A stretch of 64,000 nt of DNA from CATQHS01 sp965203375 (GTDB taxonomy: Bacteria > Actinomycetota > Acidimicrobiia > Acidimicrobiales > Aldehydirespiratoraceae). The notes under the pieces are model-generated. The model ran no database searches, was not told where the DNA came from, and was given only the letters and a program-made list of their open reading frames with translations. Positions 50,762-58,800 of this stretch are shown in pieces. The position numbers were made by a program, and so were the translations under genes. How positions within the stretch are numbered: position 1 is the first letter of the stretch; every line of letters starts with the position of its first letter. The stretch is taken from contig OZ241886.1 in assembly GCA_965203375.1 (NCBI GenBank), forward strand, positions 2,480,001-2,544,000, given 5' to 3'.

Positions 50762-51943
50762 TCAGGGTTCGGGGGTCCAGGTGGCTAGGTCGGCTAGGCG
50801 CTCGTCGTTGGAGAACATCTCGACTATGGGCACCTCTAGGCCCAGTCGCTTCTGGATGCGCTTGACCTCCAGCTCCTGATCCCACAGCGACAGGGTGACC
50901 ACCAGTCCGGTCTCGCCGGCCCGGGCGGTGCGGCCGGACCGGTGCAGGTAGGCCTTGTGGTCCGAGGGCGGGTCGTAGTGGATCACCACGTCGACGTCGT
51001 CGACGTGGATGCCGCGGGCGGCCACGTCGGTGGCCACCAGCACCGGCAGCTTGCCCGCCGAGAAGTCCCCCAGCGCCCGCTCCCGGACGGCCTGGGGCAG
51101 GTCGCCGTGGATGGACGCGGCCTTCACCTTCAGTCCGGTCAGGTCGCGGGCCAGCCGGTCGGCGGCCGCCCTGGTGCGGGTGAACATCAGCGTCCGCCGG
51201 GCCGGGCCGGCGACGGCGGCGGCCACCTTGGCCTTGTCGAGCCGGTGGACCCCGACGAAGCGGTGGGTCATCTCCTCGACGGTGATCCGGCGGGAGGTGA
51301 CGTCGTGGGTGATCGGGTCGCGCTGGTAGCGGCTCACCAGGGAGTTGACCGCCCCGTCGAGGGTGGCCGAGAACAGCAGCGTCTGGTGGTCGGTCTCGAT
51401 CCGGCGCAGGATCCACTCGACCTGGGGCAGGAACCCCATGTCGGCCATGCGGTCGGCCTCGTCGATCACCACGTGGGCCACCGCGGCCACCGAGACGGCG
51501 CTGCGCTCGAGCAGGTCGATCATCCGGCCCGGCGTGGCCACGACCAGGTCGACGCCCCGGTTCAGCCGGTCGATCTGCTTGCCGATGGGGGCGCCGCCGT
51601 ACACGGCCAGCACCTTGCGCTTCATCACCCGAGCGGGCGCGGCCAGCTCGGCCTCGATCTGGCTGGCCAGCTCCCGGGTGGGGGCCAGCACCAGGCCGGT
51701 CGGCCGGCGGGGAGCGGCCGCGGCCATGATCTGGAGCACGGGCAGGCCGAAGGCCAGGGTCTTGCCCGAGCCGGTCTTGGCCTTGCCGCAGACGTCGCGG
51801 CCGGCCAGGACGTCGGGGATGGTCATCGTCTGCACCGGGAACGGCTCGGTTATGCCCCGCTCGGCCAGGGCCGCCACGATCCCGTCTCCAACTCCCAGAT
51901 CAGAGAAGCAGGCGGCGGCGTCGAGCACAGGGGTTCCGGTCAT
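50762..51943 (-). CDS. DEAD-box RNA helicase
   Basis: A 393-residue helicase core from ATG 51943 (TTG 51955 or GTG 51952 are alternatives). Conserved motifs in order: Q-motif region PFPVQTMTIPDVL, motif I AKTGSGKT, Ia PTRELASQ, Ib TPGR, II VIDEADRM, III SATL, IV LMFTRTR, V ATDVAARGI and VI HRSGRTARAG. It would remodel RNA duplexes in cold adaptation, ribosome assembly or decay. There is no long basic C-terminal extension, so it is a minimal helicase. A TAGATT box lies 10 bases upstream of the ATG. Confidence 0.93.
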   Translation of the reverse strand: MTGTPVLDAAACFSDLGVGDGIVAALAERGITEPFPVQTMTIPDVLAGRDVCGKAKTGSGKTLAFGLPVLQIMAAAAPRRPTGLVLAPTRELASQIEAELAAPARVMKRKVLAVYGGAPIGKQIDRLNRGVDLVVATPGRMIDLLERSAVSVAAVAHVVIDEADRMADMGFLPQVEWILRRIETDHQTLLFSATLDGAVNSLVSRYQRDPITHDVTSRRITVEEMTHRFVGVHRLDKAKVAAAVAGPARRTLMFTRTRAAADRLARDLTGLKVKAASIHGDLPQAVRERALGDFSAGKLPVLVATDVAARGIHVDDVDVVIHYDPPSDHKAYLHRSGRTARAGETGLVVTLSLWDQELEVKRIQKRLGLEVPIVEMFSNDERLADLATWTPEP

Positions 51944-51984
51944 TCGCCCCACCAATCTACCGGCCGGAGTCTCTAGCCTGAGGT

Positions 51985-53085
51985 ATGCCGCCGGCGGGCG
52001 CTCCCACCCTCGAGCAGATCCGCGCCGCTCCCAAGGTGCTGCTGCACGACCATCTCGACGGCGGGCTGCGCCCGGAGACCGTCATCGAGCTGGCCGATGA
52101 GACCGGCTACCGGGGCCTGCCCAGCACCGACCCGGGGCGGCTGACGGCCTGGATGCGGCGGGGGGCGGACCGCAAGAACCTCGAGCTGTACCTGGAGACG
52201 TTCGCCCACACCGTCGGGGTGATGCAGACCCCCGGCGCCATCTGCCGGGCGGCCCGGGAGTGCGCCGAGGACCTGGCCGCCGACGGCGTCGTCTACGCCG
52301 AGGTCCGGTTCGGGCCCGAGCTGCACGGCGAGGCCGGGCTGAGCCTCGACGACACCATAGAGGCGGTTCTGGAGGGATTCGAGCAGGGGGCCAGGGGCAC
52401 CGGTTTGACGGTGCGGCTGATCTGCTCGGCCCTGCGCCACCTGGACCGGTCCCTGGAGGTGGCCGAGGCCGCGGTCCGCTGGCGGGACCGGGGGGTGGTG
52501 GGCTTCGACATCGCCGGACCCGAGCGGGGCCATCCCCCCGACGACCACCTGCGGGCCTTCCAGTACTGCCGGCGGGAGAACTTCCACATCACCGTCCACG
52601 CCGGCGAGGCCTACGGGCCCCGCTCCATCTGGAAGGCCGTGCAGTTCTGCGGAGCCGAGCGCCTGGGCCACGGGATCCGCATCACCGACGACATCGCCGC
52701 CGACCCCGACGGCGGCCGCACCCTGGGCCGCCTGGCCCACTGGCTGCGGGACCGGCGCATCCCCCTGGAGGTGTGCCCCACCTCCAACGTCAACACCGGC
52801 GTGGTGGCCTCCATCGCCGATCACCCGATCGACCTGCTCGTCGACCTGCGGTTCCGGGTCACGGTCAACACCGACAACCGGCTGATGTCGGGCGTGTCGA
52901 TGTCGTCGGAGATGGCGGCCCTGGCCGACGAGTTCGGCTACGACTGGGCCCGGCTCCGGTGGCTCGCCGTCAACGCCATGAAGTCGAGCTTCCTGCCCTT
53001 CCGGGAGCGGCTGGAGCTGATAGAGCAGGTCATCAAGCCCGGCTACGCCCCCCTGGAGGCGGCCCAGCTCGCCCCGCCCGGCTGA
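51985..53085 (+). CDS. add: Adenosine deaminase
   Basis: A 366-residue zinc TIM barrel that converts adenosine to inosine. Active-site elements are LLHDHLDGGLRPET (zinc His pair), ITVHAGEAYGPRSI (His/Glu), ERLGHGIRI (His), EVCPTSNVNTGVV and VTVNTDNRLMSGVSM (zinc Asp). Length and order match the family. It is divergent from the helicase, with a TAGCCT box 5 bases before the ATG, a spacing slightly short for leaderless initiation. Confidence 0.92.
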   Translation: MPPAGAPTLEQIRAAPKVLLHDHLDGGLRPETVIELADETGYRGLPSTDPGRLTAWMRRGADRKNLELYLETFAHTVGVMQTPGAICRAARECAEDLAADGVVYAEVRFGPELHGEAGLSLDDTIEAVLEGFEQGARGTGLTVRLICSALRHLDRSLEVAEAAVRWRDRGVVGFDIAGPERGHPPDDHLRAFQYCRRENFHITVHAGEAYGPRSIWKAVQFCGAERLGHGIRITDDIAADPDGGRTLGRLAHWLRDRRIPLEVCPTSNVNTGVVASIADHPIDLLVDLRFRVTVNTDNRLMSGVSMSSEMAALADEFGYDWARLRWLAVNAMKSSFLPFRERLELIEQVIKPGYAPLEAAQLAPPG

Positions 53086-53090
53086 CCAGA

Positions 53091-53203
53091 GCGCCCCCCC
53101 CCGGGGGGGCGGGTCAGCCCGCGAGGAGGCTTCGGCTCGGCGAGGTCAGCCCGGCGTGGATTCGGCTCGGCCGGGCAGCCCGTACGGTTCGGCCCGAACA
53201 ATT
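53091..53203. other. Convergent gap with GC hairpin and TTCGGCTCGG repeats
   Basis: Between add and the aldolase stop, a run of nine or more C followed by seven G at 53093-53110 can fold as a hairpin. TTCGGCTCGG occurs twice (53130 and 53161). A weak bidirectional terminator is possible. Confidence 0.35.
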
Positions 53204-54061
53204 TCAGCCCAGCAGGGACCTCAGCTCGGCCAGGCGGGGGGCGATCACCTCGGCGATCACCGCGGGGCGCTGGTCGGCCGCGGCCGTCACCGCCTCGGCC
53301 CACAGGGCCCGGCCGGCCATGAACCCCGAGCACCCCTCCCCCATGGCCACCTCGAGCTGGCCCCGGAAGCTCGGGTAGGCGCCGCCGCCGGACAGCAGCA
53401 CCCAGGGACCCGACCACCGCCGGGAGATCTCCCGGCAGGCCCGGGCCCCCGCCCCGGGGTCGGCGCCGTCGCCGGCCGGGGCCGGGAACGGCAGCTTCAA
53501 CAGATCGGGTTCGAGGGGCGCGAACCGCCGGACTGTCTCCAGCACCAGCCCCTCCCGCTCGCCGGGATCGACGGGGCGGCCGCCGACGCCGTAGAACAGC
53601 GGCTCCAGCACCAGCGGCATCCCGGCCCGGCGGCACCCGGCCAGGATCTCGGCCGCCGCCGCCTCCTGGACGGCGGCGTGGGGGCGGTCGGGCCGGTAGG
53701 AGACGAACAGCTTGGCCGCGGCTGCGCCGGCAGCGGCGGCCGCGGCCGGCGACCACCCCTCCAGGACCGAGACCGGGCCGGCCTCGGGGTCGGCTAGATA
53801 GCCCTGAGCCTCCAGGGCGGCCACGAAGCCGACCCCGGCGGGCAGGGCGCCGGCCAACTGCGGGATCGAGTACTCGGGCTCGAGCATGACGCCGGTGGCC
53901 CCGCCGGCCAGCCCGGTCACCAGGTCGCGCTTGAAGGCGACTATGTCGGCGGCCGGCACCCCGTCGGGATCGGCGGGGTCCATGACCCGCCGCAGCGAGT
54001 CGCGGTGGTCGGCGGCCAGGACCCCGAACCGCCCCCCCTCGGAGATCCGCTCCAGGCTCAC
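53204..54061 (-). CDS. LacD-like class I aldolase (probable IolJ role)
   Basis: A 285-residue TIM-barrel aldolase of the tagatose-bisphosphate/sulfosugar type: FGVLAADHRDSLRRVM at the N terminus, FKRDLVTGLAGGATGVMLEPEYSIPQ, the AKLFVSYRP strand with Lys, LVLEPLFYG, the PDLLKLPFPAP strand with the probable Schiff-base Lys, and WVLLSGGGAYPSF. In inositol operons an aldolase (IolJ) splits 2-deoxy-5-keto-gluconate-6-phosphate into dihydroxyacetone phosphate and malonate semialdehyde. Its position as the last gene suggests that role, although the family differs from classical IolJ. GTG 54061 is preceded by two coupled micro-ORFs. Confidence 0.75.
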   Translation of the reverse strand: MSLERISEGGRFGVLAADHRDSLRRVMDPADPDGVPAADIVAFKRDLVTGLAGGATGVMLEPEYSIPQLAGALPAGVGFVAALEAQGYLADPEAGPVSVLEGWSPAAAAAAGAAAAKLFVSYRPDRPHAAVQEAAAAEILAGCRRAGMPLVLEPLFYGVGGRPVDPGEREGLVLETVRRFAPLEPDLLKLPFPAPAGDGADPGAGARACREISRRWSGPWVLLSGGGAYPSFRGQLEVAMGEGCSGFMAGRALWAEAVTAAADQRPAVIAEVIAPRLAELRSLLG

Positions 54062-54164
54062 AGCCCGACCGCCAGCGGGAACGGGGGCGGGCGCCTCACG
54101 GCCCGGCCGCCACCGGCAGGCCCCGCGCCGATCCGCCCCGCCTGGGCCGCAGCGGGCGCCTCAC
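54058..54164 (-). other. Two micro-ORFs (22 and 13 codons) between iolB and aldolase
   Basis: GTG 54164 overlaps the iolB stop, and its 22 codons end in a TGA overlapping GTG 54099. Those 13 codons (VRRPPPFPLAVGL) end in a TGA overlapping GTG 54061. The first two both open GTGAGGCGCCCGC. Spacings are 65 and 38, both 3n-1. Confidence 0.8.
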
Positions 54165-55081
54165 GACTGGGCCGTGACCACCGGCAGGCCCCACTCGCCG
54201 GCCGTCCAGTCGGCTTCGATCCAGGTGTGCTCGGCCGCGAAGCACGGCGGGGTCCGCCGGTCGTCGCCGGTCAGCTCCCCGGCCAGATAGTTGAGGAAGT
54301 ACATGTTGGCGCCGGGGCAGGCCACCGAGGTGTGGTAGCCCTTGGGCACCAGCGCCATGTCGCCGTCGGTGACCACCACCGTCTCGTCAAAGCCCTCGTC
54401 GGCCCGCCAGTTGCGGTGGATGGCGTAGCCCTCGGGCCGGTCCAGGCGGAAGTAGTAGACCTCCTCCAGGTAGGGCGAGCCGTCCCGGCCGTCGTGGCAG
54501 TGCGGGGGCCAGCCCGACCAGGTGCCCCTGGGCACGTACACCTCGTAGAGGATCAGCCGCTCGGCCTCCAGCGGGTGGGCCAGCGAGTGGACCACCTGGC
54601 GGTAGGCCTGGCCCCCGCCCCTGATCTCGACGCGCATCTCCGACGGCTCGATCACCCGGAGCCCGTAGCGGCCCTCGGCCCGGGCCGAGCCCACCGCCAC
54701 CCGCAGCCCGCGGTCGGACTCGATCCGGTAGGCCACCCCGGGCGGCAGGTAGACGATCCTCGACAGTTCCTCGAACACCGACGTCCGGCTCAGCTCCACC
54801 GTGCGGCCGCCCGCCAGTACCCGGCCCGACCCGGACTGGGCCACCACCGCCGTCTCCCGGTCGGCCTCCAGCCCCGACCAGGGCGCGTCGGCGGTCACGT
54901 CCACCACCGCCATCTCCAGGTGCTCCCACCCGGCCGAGGCCGGGGTGACGTGCAAGATCCGGCCCGGCGAGTTCCCGGGCCGCAGCGGCCCCGACGCCAG
55001 TCCGGAGACGGGGGCGGCGGACCCAGCGGCGGGGCCGGTGCCCGAGCCGGGTGCGGCGGCGGCGGAAGTTCGAGGTTCCAT
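54161..55081 (-). CDS. iolB: 5-deoxy-glucuronate isomerase
   Basis: A 306-residue double-cupin isomerase in inositol breakdown, converting 5-deoxy-glucuronate to 5-dehydro-2-deoxygluconate. The metal site is visible in WPPHCHDGRDGSPYLEEVYYFRL (His, His, Glu) and a later His in PKGYHTSVACPG. The N-terminal cupin carries VVAQSGSGRVLAGG and IVYLPPGVAYRIESD. The first 30 residues are Ala/Gly-rich. Start ATG 55081 has GGAG 8 bases upstream. It lies between the epimerase and aldolase of the inositol operon. Confidence 0.92.
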   Translation of the reverse strand: MEPRTSAAAAPGSGTGPAAGSAAPVSGLASGPLRPGNSPGRILHVTPASAGWEHLEMAVVDVTADAPWSGLEADRETAVVAQSGSGRVLAGGRTVELSRTSVFEELSRIVYLPPGVAYRIESDRGLRVAVGSARAEGRYGLRVIEPSEMRVEIRGGGQAYRQVVHSLAHPLEAERLILYEVYVPRGTWSGWPPHCHDGRDGSPYLEEVYYFRLDRPEGYAIHRNWRADEGFDETVVVTDGDMALVPKGYHTSVACPGANMYFLNYLAGELTGDDRRTPPCFAAEHTWIEADWTAGEWGLPVVTAQS

Positions 55082-55091
55082 GGTCGTGCTC

Positions 55092-56078
55092 CTAATGGAC
55101 TAGGGCGCCGGCGGCCCGCTCGGCCCGGAGGCGCTCGAGCTGGGCCCGGACGCCCAGGGGCTCATAGCCGAGGATCTCGGCGGTGCGGCCGACCCGGAGG
55201 CTGGTGTCTTTGGGGATGGCGGCCCCGGCCATGCAGCCGGGGTCGGGCGGGCCGGAGGTCACCCGGTCGGGGTCGAGCCCGAACACCTCGCAGGCCAGCC
55301 GGGCCAGCTCCACCCGCCCGATCGGCTCCGAGCCGCAGCAGTGGAAGATGCCGGCGGCGGCCTCGTCGGACGCGATCCGCCACATCATCTCGGCGCACTC
55401 GCTGGCCAGGCTGGGGGTGGCCACCATGTTGACCTGCTCGCCGCCGGCGTCGGTCCAGACCTCGAAGGTCGCCCCCGAGCCCACCGCCTCGATCACGGTG
55501 GTCACGAAGTAGCCGAACCCCCGGTCCTGGGGGCGGGGCATGGCGGGCCGGGCCCAGTGGACCCCGTTCACGGCCGAGACCCTGGCCACCGCGGCCCTCT
55601 CCGCCCCGGCCAGGGCGGCCTGCTCGCTCACCGCCTTCAGGAACCCGTAGTAGTTGACCGGGTTGGGGGGAGCGTCCTCGTCGGCGTCGGGGGTGGCGCC
55701 GTCGAACACCCAGTCGGTGGACACCAGCACCAGCTTGGCCCCGGCCCGGTCGGCGGCGGCGGCCAGCGTGCGGGTGACCTCCACGTAGGACCGCCAGCCC
55801 GCGGCCCGGTCGGCGTGGATGCGGTCGAAGTCGTTGAGGATCATGGCGTGGACGATCACGTCGGGCCCGAAGCGGGCCACGTCGGCCGCCGCCGCTTCGG
55901 GGTCGGTCAGATCGACCCGCTCGGCGGTGTAGCCGGCGGCGCCGTCGGGCGCGAAGGAGTGGACCGGGCAGTGGACCACCGCCCCGTGGCGCTCGGCGAA
56001 CACCTTGACGATGTTGGACCCGACGAAGCCGGTCCCCCCCGTGACGTAGGCCCGCAGGCCGCCGTTGCCGCTGTTCAT
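55092..56078 (-). CDS. NAD(P)-dependent epimerase/dehydratase (RmlD-like)
   Basis: A 328-residue extended SDR. The nucleotide motif YVTGGTGFVGSNIVKVF is at residue 11, LVLVSTDWVFDG carries the catalytic Ser/Thr region, and NYYGFLKAVSEQAAL carries the YxxxK pair. It resembles RmlD-type sugar reductases and dehydratases. In this operon it may act on an inositol or ketoinositol derivative, which is inference. The start ATG 56078 is coupled to a 24-codon micro-ORF. The stop is followed by a TAGGAG ribosome-binding arrangement for iolB. Confidence 0.8.
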   Translation of the reverse strand: MNSGNGGLRAYVTGGTGFVGSNIVKVFAERHGAVVHCPVHSFAPDGAAGYTAERVDLTDPEAAAADVARFGPDVIVHAMILNDFDRIHADRAAGWRSYVEVTRTLAAAADRAGAKLVLVSTDWVFDGATPDADEDAPPNPVNYYGFLKAVSEQAALAGAERAAVARVSAVNGVHWARPAMPRPQDRGFGYFVTTVIEAVGSGATFEVWTDAGGEQVNMVATPSLASECAEMMWRIASDEAAAGIFHCCGSEPIGRVELARLACEVFGLDPDRVTSGPPDPGCMAGAAIPKDTSLRVGRTAEILGYEPLGVRAQLERLRAERAAGALVH

Positions 56079-56149
56079 TTCAGCGCCCTCCGATCGGGCC
56101 CGGCCGCCCCATCGCCGTTGTCGGTTGCAAGCCCCATGTCGGCGCTCAT
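56075..56149 (-). other. 24-codon micro-ORF between iolG and epimerase
   Basis: ATG 56149 shares its A with the iolG stop (TGATG). After 24 codons the TGA overlaps ATG 56078 (ATGA). The spacing is 71 (3n-1). Similarity to the epimerase start is weak, limited to ATGA.C and CAACGGCG. Confidence 0.7.
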
Positions 56150-57162
56150 CAGCCGATCTCCTCGACGGGCACGGGGCGGTTCTCCCGCAGGGACCGCTGG
56201 GCGGCCAGGCCGATCACCAGCGGGGCCCGGCCGTCGGCCATGCTCACCGGGGAGGGGGCCCCGGCCGCGGTGGCCGCGAAGGCCGACCACTCGGCCTCAT
56301 AGGACGGCAGGTACCGCTCCAAGAAGAAGTGGGGCAGCGCCGAGCCCTGCCACCCGGCCCCGGTGAGCAGCACCGCGGTGTCGGCGGTCGGGTTCTGGGA
56401 GGCGACCAGGCCCTCGGACCCGAAGACCTCCACCCGCTGGTCGTAGCCGTAGGCGGCCCGGCGGCTGTTGTCGATGACGGTGATGGCGCCGCAGGCGTGG
56501 GTGAGGGTGACGACGGCGGTGTCGATGTCGCCGATGGCGCCGATGGCCTCGTCCACCCGGACCGCCCCGGCCGCGTACACCTCGACCACCTCGCTGGCGG
56601 TGACGAACCGGGCCATGTCGAAGTCGTGGACGGTCATGTCCAAGAAGATCCCGCCCGACACCTTCAGATACTCGACGGGCGGCGGCGCCGGGTCCCGGCT
56701 GGAGATCCTCACCAGATGCACTTCGCCGGCGTCGCCGGTGGCCACCCGGTCCCGGACCCGGCGGTGGCTGGGGTCGAAGCGGCGGTTGAACCCCACCTGC
56801 ACCGCCACCTTAGCCTCGGCGCAGGCCGAGGCGGCCCGGTCCAGCGCGGCCAGGTCCAGCGACACCGGCTTCTCCACGAAGATCGGCTTGCCCGCGGCGG
56901 CCGCCGCCTCCATCAGCTCGACGTGGGTGTCGGTGGACGAGCAGATCGCCGCCGCGTCGATGTCGTCGGCGCCGATGGCCTCGGCCGCCGACGCAGCCCG
57001 GCGCACCCCCAGCTCGGCGCTCACCCTCGCCGCGGCCTCGTCGTCCACGTCGAACACCGCCCCCAGCTCGACGCCCGCGACCCGGCCGGCGATCAGCTCG
57101 GCGTGCATCCGGCCGATGCGTCCGCACCCCACCAGCCCGATCCGCACCGGCGGAGCGGTCAC
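56149..57162 (-). CDS. iolG: Inositol 2-dehydrogenase (Gfo/Idh/MocA family)
   Basis: A 337-residue NAD enzyme that oxidises myo-inositol to scyllo-inosose. The N-terminal Rossmann fingerprint is VRIGLVGCGRIGRMHAELI. FVEKPVSLDL holds the catalytic EKP lysine, VGFNRRFDPSH and GGIFLDMTVHDFDMARF hold the substrate-site Asp and His. These blocks match IolG more closely than the second Gfo/Idh enzyme at 61523. GTG 57162 is the start, coupled to a 32-codon micro-ORF. The stop is coupled to another micro-ORF. Confidence 0.88.
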   Translation of the reverse strand: MTAPPVRIGLVGCGRIGRMHAELIAGRVAGVELGAVFDVDDEAAARVSAELGVRRAASAAEAIGADDIDAAAICSSTDTHVELMEAAAAAGKPIFVEKPVSLDLAALDRAASACAEAKVAVQVGFNRRFDPSHRRVRDRVATGDAGEVHLVRISSRDPAPPPVEYLKVSGGIFLDMTVHDFDMARFVTASEVVEVYAAGAVRVDEAIGAIGDIDTAVVTLTHACGAITVIDNSRRAAYGYDQRVEVFGSEGLVASQNPTADTAVLLTGAGWQGSALPHFFLERYLPSYEAEWSAFAATAAGAPSPVSMADGRAPLVIGLAAQRSLRENRPVPVEEIG

Positions 57163-57257
57163 GGCGCCTCGCTCACGGCACCGTCGGGACGGGCCGAACT
57201 CACGACGCGGGCAGGGCGGGCAGGCGAGTGCGGGCGGGCCTGGCGAGCCGAGCTCAC
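57159..57257 (-). other. 32-codon micro-ORF between desaturase-Rieske gene and iolG
   Basis: GTG 57257 overlaps the upstream stop. Two inner repeats (GTGAG(C/T)TCGGC) are in frame, and the frame ends GAG-GCG-CCG-TGA, overlapping GTG 57162. The upstream gene ends in the same GAG-GCG-CCG-TGA. The spacing is 95 (3n-1). Confidence 0.8.
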
Positions 57258-58702
57258 GGCGCCTCGGGTCCATCGCCGCGGTGGCGGGGGGTCAGGGAGC
57301 TGAGAATCCGGCCGTCGGCCACCTCGGCCTCATAGACGGCGATCGGCGCCCGGGCCGGCCGCCGTACCGCCTCGCCGGTGCGGGCGTCGAAGCGGCCGTT
57401 GTGCTTGGGGCACTCGATCTCACAGCCCTCCACCCGCCCCTCGGCCAGATGGGCCCGGCCGTGGGTGCAGATCCCGTCGGTCACCGCGTAGGCGCCGTCG
57501 TCGAGCCGGCACACGGCGAAGGTGCGGTCGTCCACGTCCACCCGGCGCATCTGCCCCGCGGCCAGGTCGGCGGCCGGGCCGAGGTCGAAGCGGCGGCCGG
57601 AGCGGGCCCCGGACCACAGGTACTGGCCCACGTCGATGCGGCCGGGCCCGCCGGAGGACGGCCCGGCTTCGGGCACCGGGCGGTCGGCCTCATAGGCCGG
57701 GTCGCGGGCCTGGCGGGCCAGCGATCCGAGGATCTCGCGGTAGGCGGCGACGGTGTTGGGCGCCGGCGGGGCCAAGTGCCGGCCCACCTCGGCGTGCAGG
57801 GCGGGCAGGGCGTGGTAGGGCACGGTGGGGAACATGTGGTGCTCGACGTGGTAGTTCATGTTCGAGTACAGGAACCGGAAGACGGGGTTCATGTACACGG
57901 TGCGGGTGTTGAGGCGGTGGTCGAGCACGTCCTCGCGGAGCCCGGCGTGCTGGGTGAGCCCGAAGAACACCACCAGCCAAAAGCCGTACATGGTGGGCAG
58001 GCCGACGTAGAGCAGAGGCACCACCGACCAAGCGACCGCGGCCCATGCGCCCGCCCCGAGCAGAACGGCCGCGAACGCCCTGGCCTCCCACTTCACCCGG
58101 GCCCAGTCCGACCGGGGGACGAAGTCGGCCACGTCGGCGTCGAGGCGGCCGGCCGCGTGCCTGAAGATGCGAGCCGTCTGGGACGGCGCCGTCCGCAGCC
58201 CCAGAAAGGTGGCGGCCACCAGCCAGCGGCTGGTGGGGCGGGGGAAGGCGATCTCGGGGTCGCGGCCCACCACGATGGTGTCGGTGTGGTGGCGGGCGTG
58301 GGACCAGCGCCACACCGTCGGCTCCCGCAGCATCATGAAGGAGGCGAGGCAGTAGACGGCGTCGTTGAGCCAGCCGGTCCTGAAGGCGGTGCCGTGGCCC
58401 ATCTCGTGCCAGCGGGAGTCGGAGGCCCCGCCGTACAGCGCCCCGTAGGCGGCGAAGGCCGGAACCGCCCACCACGAGCCCAGGGCCAGCCAGGCCAGCG
58501 CCCCCGCTCCGGCCAGCAGGCCCAGCCACAGCGCGGTGTCCGCCGCGGCCCGCCGGTTGGCGCGGGCGGTCAGCTCGTGCAGCCGGTCGGGGTCGATGGG
58601 GGGCCGGTACCACTGGGCTTCGACCAGGCCCCGGGCGGCGGCCCGGCCGGCCTCGGGCCCGGTGAGGCTGTAGTCCCGGCGAACGGCGGCGGCAGCGGTC
58701 AC
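57254..58702 (-). CDS. Membrane fatty-acid-desaturase-type oxygenase fused to Rieske ferredoxin (MocDE-like)
   Basis: A 482-residue fusion. Residues about 1-365 form a membrane di-iron desaturase/hydroxylase with four helices and the His boxes RWHEMGHGT, WSHARHHTDT and YHVEHHMFP. Residues about 375-470 form a Rieske domain with CTHGRAHL and CPKHNGRF (two Cys and two His for 2Fe-2S). The pairing mirrors MocD (oxygenase) and MocE (Rieske ferredoxin) of rhizopine catabolism, where they demethylate an O-methyl inositol derivative. Here both are one polypeptide inside an inositol operon, so oxidative removal of an O-methyl group from a methylated inositol is a reasonable inference. GTG 58702 is coupled to an upstream micro-ORF. 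Confidence 0.85.
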   Translation of the reverse strand: MTAAAAVRRDYSLTGPEAGRAAARGLVEAQWYRPPIDPDRLHELTARANRRAAADTALWLGLLAGAGALAWLALGSWWAVPAFAAYGALYGGASDSRWHEMGHGTAFRTGWLNDAVYCLASFMMLREPTVWRWSHARHHTDTIVVGRDPEIAFPRPTSRWLVAATFLGLRTAPSQTARIFRHAAGRLDADVADFVPRSDWARVKWEARAFAAVLLGAGAWAAVAWSVVPLLYVGLPTMYGFWLVVFFGLTQHAGLREDVLDHRLNTRTVYMNPVFRFLYSNMNYHVEHHMFPTVPYHALPALHAEVGRHLAPPAPNTVAAYREILGSLARQARDPAYEADRPVPEAGPSSGGPGRIDVGQYLWSGARSGRRFDLGPAADLAAGQMRRVDVDDRTFAVCRLDDGAYAVTDGICTHGRAHLAEGRVEGCEIECPKHNGRFDARTGEAVRRPARAPIAVYEAEVADGRILSSLTPRHRGDGPEAP

Positions 58703-58800
58703 GGCGCCTCCCCGGCCTCGGCGGTCTCGGTCACAGCAGTCTTGGTCACGGGGCCTCCCGGGCACTGGGCGTATCGGCCGCCCGGTCCGGCAGCGGTCAC
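58699..58800 (-). other. 33-codon micro-ORF between SDR and desaturase-Rieske gene
   Basis: GTG 58800 overlaps the SDR stop. The frame carries inner in-frame GTGACC repeats and ends GAG-GCG-CCG-TGA, overlapping GTG 58702. Both GTGs open GTGACCGCTGCCG. The spacing is 98 (3n-1). Confidence 0.8.
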
